A stretch of DNA of 25,533 nt from a virus: IMG/VR virus record IMGVR_UViG_3300005664_000075, positions 1-25,533 of that record. The stretch is one strand, 5' to 3'. Shown in pieces: positions 21,335 through 25,533 of this stretch. A model generated the notes under the pieces. The model saw only the letters and a program-made list of their open reading frames with translations. It had not been told where the DNA came from and ran no database searches. A program made the translations under genes and the position numbers. Position 1 is the first letter of the stretch. The number at the start of each line of letters is the position of its first letter.

Positions 21335-22366
21335 GCGTGATTTGATCGCGGAAAGTGTTTCGTTCAGGGTGTCATCAATGCTGCCAAGTGGGCCGGCTGT
21401 ACTGCCGCTGCGTGGGCGCGCTTTGACGTTTGCAGCGGTCGCCTTACGGGCCGCTGCGGCACGAGCCTCCGCTTCTGCCTTCGCTGCTGCAGCTGCCTCC
21501 GCTTGTTGGCGGGAGACTTCATGCGCGCGGGTGACAGGATTGGCCCAGACGGCCTGTTCGTAAGCTTCTTGCAGTGTTGCTGCAACTCCGCTTTTGATCA
21601 GATTCGCCATCTGAGGGGCGACGGTCTCGAAGTGAGAATTTTTCGGATCTGAGGCGAACTGGGTAATTTCCCGTTCGTAGGCAGCTCGCTTGTCGGCCAG
21701 TTTTGCCTGCTCATCGCTCGATAGTTTGGACTGTACAGCATTGAGCTGCGTTTGCAAGGCCTGGACTGTCGGATCGACATAGGGGGCTTCGATTGCCAGT
21801 TGATTCAGGTCAACCTTGTAGTCCTGAGCGATAGCGCGGAAAAAAGCGGCCTTTTGCTCAGGGCTGCCAGTGGAGAGGGCCACGTGGGCTTGGAGGAGGG
21901 AGCCAACTTGCTTGACTGGGTCGAGGCCGGCAGCGGACAGCATCGGGATGTAGGGCTCCATGACGGTTTTCAGGGAACGGCCGAAAGCGGCATTTTCCTT
22001 GTAACCTTCGATGCCCTGCATGATGTCCTGTTCTCGCTTGAGGACTTCCTTTTGCGCCTCAATCGGGAGGTTTGCCCAGACGGCCTTGGCCTCTTGCCGC
22101 CAAGTGACGGGGGGCGTCAGCGCAGTGGGAACTGCGGAAGTAGGATCTGCCGGAGCTGCGCCGGCAGGCTGCGCAGGTGCCGCAGGAGTGCCGCTAGTCT
22201 GGCTGGTAGAAGTACCAGTGCCAGTATTACCAGCAGGATCAGCAGGTGTCGTGTCGTCATGAGTGACCTCCAGATTGACGTCATCATTGTCGTCCGAACC
22301 GAAACCCAGGCCTTCGGAGATATCCCCCAAAGCGCCGTCCATGTCAAATTCCAAATCCCCAGGCAT
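21329..22366 (-). CDS. Scaffolding protein
   Basis: The 345-residue protein is highly charged and largely helical, as scaffolds are. The N-terminus is acidic (residues 1-40). Residues 40-85 form a Pro/Ala/Thr/Gly linker. A long helical body follows (TWRQEAKAVWANLPIEAQKEVLKREQDIMQGIEGYKENA, which matches the phage scaffold pattern). The C-terminus is an Ala/Glu/Lys helix and a basic segment (AANVKARPRSG) likely to bind coat. It is directly upstream of the capsid gene with TGGAG before its start. It would guide procapsid assembly and then leave. Confidence 0.85.
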   Translation of the reverse strand: MPGDLEFDMDGALGDISEGLGFGSDDNDDVNLEVTHDDTTPADPAGNTGTGTSTSQTSGTPAAPAQPAGAAPADPTSAVPTALTPPVTWRQEAKAVWANLPIEAQKEVLKREQDIMQGIEGYKENAAFGRSLKTVMEPYIPMLSAAGLDPVKQVGSLLQAHVALSTGSPEQKAAFFRAIAQDYKVDLNQLAIEAPYVDPTVQALQTQLNAVQSKLSSDEQAKLADKRAAYEREITQFASDPKNSHFETVAPQMANLIKSGVAATLQEAYEQAVWANPVTRAHEVSRQQAEAAAAAKAEAEARAAAARKATAANVKARPRSGSTAGPLGSIDDTLNETLSAIKSRG

Positions 22367-22378
22367 AGAAAACTCCAG

Positions 22379-22798
22379 TTAAGCGCTTTGGCGCTCGAAA
22401 GATACGTCGAGTCCTTGTTCCATTTCCGCAGCGAGTTGCTCTCGCTTCCGGGCAGGCAGGGACTCAACGAGCTGCTCTGCGGTTTGTTCGATTTGTGCCT
22501 CGAAGGCAGCGTCTTGTTGTGCGCGGAAGGAAGCGGCTTGCCGAGTTTCCCCGGGTTCGAGGACACGGCAGCCGTGCTTCTTGAGGTTCTCTTCGTGGGC
22601 GCGTCGGCCTTCAATCCAGGCGCCCGAGACCGGGCACTCATAGCCTTGATAGTCCCCGCGCACGACAGGAGCTTCAAGAACCCGATTCATATGCGTGCCG
22701 TCAAGTGAGCAGGCTTCGACTTCATCCAGCTCGGCAATCTTTTTGAAGACAGGCTGCTTTGTCTGGCACTTCGGGCATTGATAGGTGTAGAGCGGCAT
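22379..22798 (-). CDS. FmdB-type zinc ribbon protein, 139 aa
   Basis: It starts MPLYTYQCPKCQ with C8-x2-C11, the opening of FmdB-type zinc ribbons. The second knuckle is altered: instead of CxxC there is C30 with H36 in CSLDGTHM. Later GYECPVSGAW has one more Cys. The C-terminal half is helical and charged. The start overlaps the portal stop (TGATG at 22800-22796) and has AAGGACA upstream. Such small zinc ribbon genes are often found between portal and scaffold in podoviruses, but their role is unknown. It may be a head assembly factor or regulator. Confidence 0.75.
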   Translation of the reverse strand: MPLYTYQCPKCQTKQPVFKKIAELDEVEACSLDGTHMNRVLEAPVVRGDYQGYECPVSGAWIEGRRAHEENLKKHGCRVLEPGETRQAASFRAQQDAAFEAQIEQTAEQLVESLPARKREQLAAEMEQGLDVSFERQSA

Positions 22799-24915
22799 CA
22801 GGTCTGTCCTTGTGTCTTGGGTGGGCGGGGATTCGCTGAGGCTACCTTAGCCCGGGCCGTTACCAACGTGGCTTCAGTCTTCGCAGCAAGTTCCTTCATT
22901 TTCAAGGTGTGGGCAAGGATATCAAACTCTCGTTGCCTTTGCAATGCTTCCATTTCAAGTTGATGAACTTGCTGCTTGAGGGCCATGTCCATTTGAGCGA
23001 GTTGGACTTCTTGCTCGCGGGCCTTGGCATCCCCAGCCATTTCCATCTGCAGGCGTTGCATTTCCATCTGCGCCTTTTGGGCATTCGGGTCAGGCTTCGG
23101 CTGCGGTTGCTGCATGGCGTTGATCTGCTCTTCTACCTCGTTGCCGAATTTGAAGCGACGGACAATCACCATCATCATGGACTTGGCAGCGTCGAATGGC
23201 ATGGTGCCGGATTCAATCAGCGGGCCGATGCCGTTGAGGAACTGTGCCAGGGCGTTGAGGAGTTCGCCGATGTCCTTCTTGTCTTCGGTAGCTTCAGCGT
23301 CGATAGTCGAATTGGTTTCAATGTCGATGCGATAGCTGCGCTGGAGATCGTTTTTCAGCAGGGCCAGGATATCAGACCAAGACGGGCCGGAGAGGACTTT
23401 TGCCAGTTCCGGTGGCACAGGTTGCCCGGCTTGCTGCAATTGCATAGCCTGCATCTGGATCTGCTGCTTTTGATCACCAGTGGGAATCGGCAGCCCCGTC
23501 ATACCCTGGAGTGTCTGCGGATGCAGCTTGCTCATGGCGATTTCCGTCATGATCCGCAGGGAATCACGGGCGTAGCGGGCAACCTCCTTTTGGGCGCGTT
23601 TCAACCGCAGGGTGCCCCATTGGTTTTTCAGCTCCTGCGCACCGAGCGTTTCGCTGGCTTGAGAACTCCCACGCATGATGTCGGCGATGCCAGTGATCTC
23701 GTAGATCGTCTGTTTGACTTGATTGCGCTGGAGGTAGAGCTGCTGCAGGACAGGGATGATGTCCTTGATCGGAAACAGCCAGACGGACTTGTCCAGCCCA
23801 CCGCCACCGCCAGAACCGTACAGGGCGGCGACATTTTGAGCCGGGATGAGGGTATTGTCGTCAGCTTCCAGGACCTTGTCGATACCATCGACACTGCCGT
23901 CATACATACCGCGGACCTTCAGTGCCGCGATGAGTTTATTGATGCGAACGGTGACTTTGTTCAGTTCCTTGGCCTGCTCCTCGTACATAGCGTAGAGGGG
24001 GACTGGGGTCAGGGAAGTGATCTTTTGAACAAAGGTCAGGGGCTTCGGGCAGGGGAAGAAGCCGGACAGGCCGAGAGGGTCATCGACAGGGGGCTTGAGG
24101 AAGTCGTCCTGGAAGTTCGGGGAGGCGAAGTAGACCTTTTTCGTGGCCTTGTCCCAGATCTCATAGACAGGGGCGACTTTGACGTTGGCCATACCGGCCT
24201 TGTCGCGGTTACTGTTGCCTTCATCGCCGGAGGAATTTTCCTGCAGGGAGGCGAACTCAACCCGAGCTGCGATAGCTGCGCCGAAGTTCTTTTCGACCTC
24301 TTCCTTGTCCATGAAGTGCTCGCGGGACACCCAGGGGACGTCCTTCCACTTCTTCGCATAGCCGTGTAGGAAGCGATCCCAGGGGACCTCCTCGCCACAG
24401 ACCTGCTCGCCTTCGACGCTCTCATAGCCGGGGGGTTCAGCGGACTCGGTATCGACGCCAGTAGCAGCCGTTTCCGCATTTTCCGCTGCCTGTTCCCTGA
24501 CCGTTTCGAAGCTGGCATCGTACTTGAACCAAGTCACGCCACGCCCGGGAACGAGGGCTTCCAGGACGGCGGATTTCATCAGCTCATCGAAGGTGGCATA
24601 GGTAGCCATGCCGTCATCGAGCAGGTACTCCAACGTGCGCTGCGTTGCCTTGGAAGCCAGACCTCCGAGGGGGTCGGGATCCTTGAAGCGCCGCTGCACT
24701 ACAGGACGGGGCGTGCTGTTGTACAGAGCCGGGGCGAGCGTTTCCGTGTTCGAGTACAGGATGTTGAACTGATACTCGGCCTTCTTCTCTGCCTCGAACA
24801 ATGCAGTGATGCGAGAGCCTTCCTTACGGAAATCCTTCTCCCGCTTCTGCGCTTGCTGGATCTCATCCAACCACGTCTTGACAGAAGGGCTCACAACGGT
24901 GTCTTGATTGTCCAT
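22798..24915 (-). CDS. Portal protein (large podovirus type), 705 aa
   Basis: The 705-residue length is close to that of the P22-like portal. The N-terminus is charged helix (WLDEIQQAQKREKDFRKEGSRI). EYQFNILYSNTETLAPALYNSTPRPVVQRRF follows, a strong portal pattern. The clip/wing part contains GRGVTWFKYDA, VPWDRFLHGYAKKWKDVPWVSREHFMDKEEV and the stem-type segment QIYEITGIADIMRGSSQASETLGAQE. Residues about 612-690 form a long coiled coil rich in Gln, Met and Lys, like the barrel of large portals. It forms the 12-fold DNA gate of the head. AAGG precedes the start. Confidence 0.9.
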   Translation of the reverse strand: MDNQDTVVSPSVKTWLDEIQQAQKREKDFRKEGSRITALFEAEKKAEYQFNILYSNTETLAPALYNSTPRPVVQRRFKDPDPLGGLASKATQRTLEYLLDDGMATYATFDELMKSAVLEALVPGRGVTWFKYDASFETVREQAAENAETAATGVDTESAEPPGYESVEGEQVCGEEVPWDRFLHGYAKKWKDVPWVSREHFMDKEEVEKNFGAAIAARVEFASLQENSSGDEGNSNRDKAGMANVKVAPVYEIWDKATKKVYFASPNFQDDFLKPPVDDPLGLSGFFPCPKPLTFVQKITSLTPVPLYAMYEEQAKELNKVTVRINKLIAALKVRGMYDGSVDGIDKVLEADDNTLIPAQNVAALYGSGGGGGLDKSVWLFPIKDIIPVLQQLYLQRNQVKQTIYEITGIADIMRGSSQASETLGAQELKNQWGTLRLKRAQKEVARYARDSLRIMTEIAMSKLHPQTLQGMTGLPIPTGDQKQQIQMQAMQLQQAGQPVPPELAKVLSGPSWSDILALLKNDLQRSYRIDIETNSTIDAEATEDKKDIGELLNALAQFLNGIGPLIESGTMPFDAAKSMMMVIVRRFKFGNEVEEQINAMQQPQPKPDPNAQKAQMEMQRLQMEMAGDAKAREQEVQLAQMDMALKQQVHQLEMEALQRQREFDILAHTLKMKELAAKTEATLVTARAKVASANPRPPKTQGQT

Positions 24916-24923
24916 GATAGGCC

Positions 24924-25349
24924 TTACGGGCAGATTGTTTTCATGTAGTCATTGGACAGGGAGAAGTCTTGCTGCAACTTCCACTTGTCATGCCACCAAA
25001 CGGCGTAGACCTGTGGGTCACAGATGCCGCCAGCTTTATACTTCCTGAGCGCGGAGTTGGCATCCTGCAATTTAAGTCCTCTGCCCCACACCCAGGAAGC
25101 TGCGTTAGCGACCTCTTCCGTACAGTGGTCTGTGCGGCAAGCAACTATATTGATACGCTTGCCGCACATCCAGGCAGCCCATGTACCGAGAGGGTTCTGG
25201 CGAAAAGATATCGCAAAGGGGTCAGAGGGACTGCAATCGAGCTGCTGGGCGTGGGCAGTGCCCAGCACCAGGGCCGCAGCAGTGGCTGCGATGATCGCTG
25301 CGCGCGCCAAGGCGGGCCGCCATCCGAACGGCGCGTCATTCGTGCGCAT
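24924..25349 (-). CDS. Exported cysteine-rich protein of unknown function, 141 aa
   Basis: I place the start at the ATG 25349, where GGTGG lies just upstream; an in-frame ATG at 25358 is also possible, and farther starts overlap the neighbour gene. The N-terminus has the Sec signal pattern: basic region, hydrophobic core (residues about 13-30) and AHA-QQ cleavage after A34. The mature part has six Cys (39, 62, 71, 76, 110, 140), consistent with three disulfides, and many Trp. No family recognised. It is encoded between a small head-cluster gene and portal, 8 bases before the portal start. A periplasmic role, for example superinfection exclusion, is conceivable but not shown. Confidence 0.7.
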   Translation of the reverse strand: MRTNDAPFGWRPALARAAIIAATAAALVLGTAHAQQLDCSPSDPFAISFRQNPLGTWAAWMCGKRINIVACRTDHCTEEVANAASWVWGRGLKLQDANSALRKYKAGGICDPQVYAVWWHDKWKLQQDFSLSNDYMKTICP

Positions 25350-25524
25350 GGCCACCATCCGCGCAGCACGCAGCCCACACAACAGGCTGGCCATCGTGGC
25401 TGACGATGTCAACCCAGCCCACTCGCTCGTATTCATCGGCTTGATCATCGCTGAGCGCAACTTGACCTGTACGGTGCCACACTTCACCCACCAGGATGGG
25501 CTTGATGATTTCAACGGTTTTCAT
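25336..25524 (-). CDS. Small hypothetical protein of the head gene cluster, 62 aa
   Basis: The protein begins MKTVEIIKPILVGEVWHRTG followed by VALSDDQADEYERVGWVDIV, a pattern frequent in small phage structural-cluster proteins: a strand, a Gly turn, and a helix with Asp/Ala. It ends in a Cys/His tail (CCADGGHAHE). AGG is seen upstream of the ATG at 25524. It overlaps the exported-protein gene by 14 bases. No function is known; small proteins of this look are often found between terminase and portal. Confidence 0.65.
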   Translation of the reverse strand: MKTVEIIKPILVGEVWHRTGQVALSDDQADEYERVGWVDIVSHDGQPVVWAACCADGGHAHE

Positions 25525-25533
25525 GATCAGCCT

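Noticed and set aside
20346-21563. 405-codon open frame on the + strand, antisense to capsid gene
   Set aside because: It mirrors the capsid and scaffold genes. The peptide is rich in Val, His, Gly, Gln and Asp of antisense type and shows no family pattern, while the opposite strand encodes a clear capsid protein.
22909-24369. 486-codon open frame on the + strand, antisense to portal
   Set aside because: Low-complexity Leu/His/Asp composition typical of the reverse of a GC-rich gene; portal on the - strand is unmistakable.
25145-25378. 77-codon - strand frame overlapping the exported-protein gene
   Set aside because: Arg/Trp-rich shadow frame without ribosome site; the signal-peptide frame is better supported.
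25350-25514. N-terminal extension of the exported protein to 25514
   Set aside because: It would overlap most of the 62-aa gene in another frame and place a long tail before a clear signal peptide.
1-25533. CRISPR arrays, insertion sequences, integrase or repressor genes
   Set aside because: I found no regularly spaced repeats, transposase motifs, integrase signature or phage repressor pattern in either strand.

Overview
The window is part of the genome of a GC-rich tailed phage (Caudoviricetes) with podovirus-type gene content. It carries a large portal, a scaffolding protein, a capsid protein with a decoration protein, adaptor and nozzle-like tail proteins, very large ejection-type proteins, and no tape-measure or sheath genes. 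The Shine-Dalgarno sites, signal peptide and protein families suggest a Gram-negative, probably pseudomonadotal, host. No integrase, repressor, terminase or clear lysis cassette lies inside the window, so lifestyle cannot be decided.

Left half, + strand, 1-10242: an early DNA-metabolism and replication block. After two small unknown genes comes a 192-base noncoding gap with a perfect 14-bp inverted repeat. A tightly coupled string follows: coiled-coil protein, small unknown, Cas4/AddB-like PD-(D/E)XK nuclease with four candidate Fe-S cysteines, zinc-binding protein and MazG-like pyrophosphohydrolase. Two putative promoters then lead into a P-loop (Sak4-like) ATPase and a DUF669-like ssDNA-binding protein. 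A roughly 400-base noncoding stretch (4708-5115) is rich in hairpins, has a tRNA T-arm look-alike and ends in a C-tract cluster. The block closes with a ParB-domain/DNA-methyltransferase fusion, an overlapping 52-residue ORF, a uracil-DNA-glycosylase-like/family A polymerase fusion and a DUF3987-like helicase candidate.

A strong hairpin terminator at 10252-10273 separates the two convergent blocks.

Right half, - strand, 25524-10292 (reading leftward): the virion block. Order: small unknown, exported cysteine-rich protein, portal, zinc-ribbon protein, scaffold, major capsid, decoration protein, terminator-like hairpins, HhH/coiled-coil protein, tail adaptor, tail nozzle/stabilisation protein, GNAT acetyltransferase, internal protein with an S74-like C-terminus, two ejection-type proteins, tail fibre, tail fibre assembly chaperone, and a single-span membrane protein. 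Most neighbours overlap by 1-17 bases or are separated by only a few bases, so translational coupling is the rule.

The early block can plausibly resect, anneal, methylate and replicate phage DNA and clean the nucleotide pool, while the late block builds capsid, tail and the DNA-ejection apparatus. The best candidates for something undescribed are the structured leader at 397-588, the hairpin cluster at 4697-4863, the exported six-cysteine protein beside portal, and the unusual active-site residues of the polymerase fusion. All function calls come from reading motifs by eye; no database search was run.
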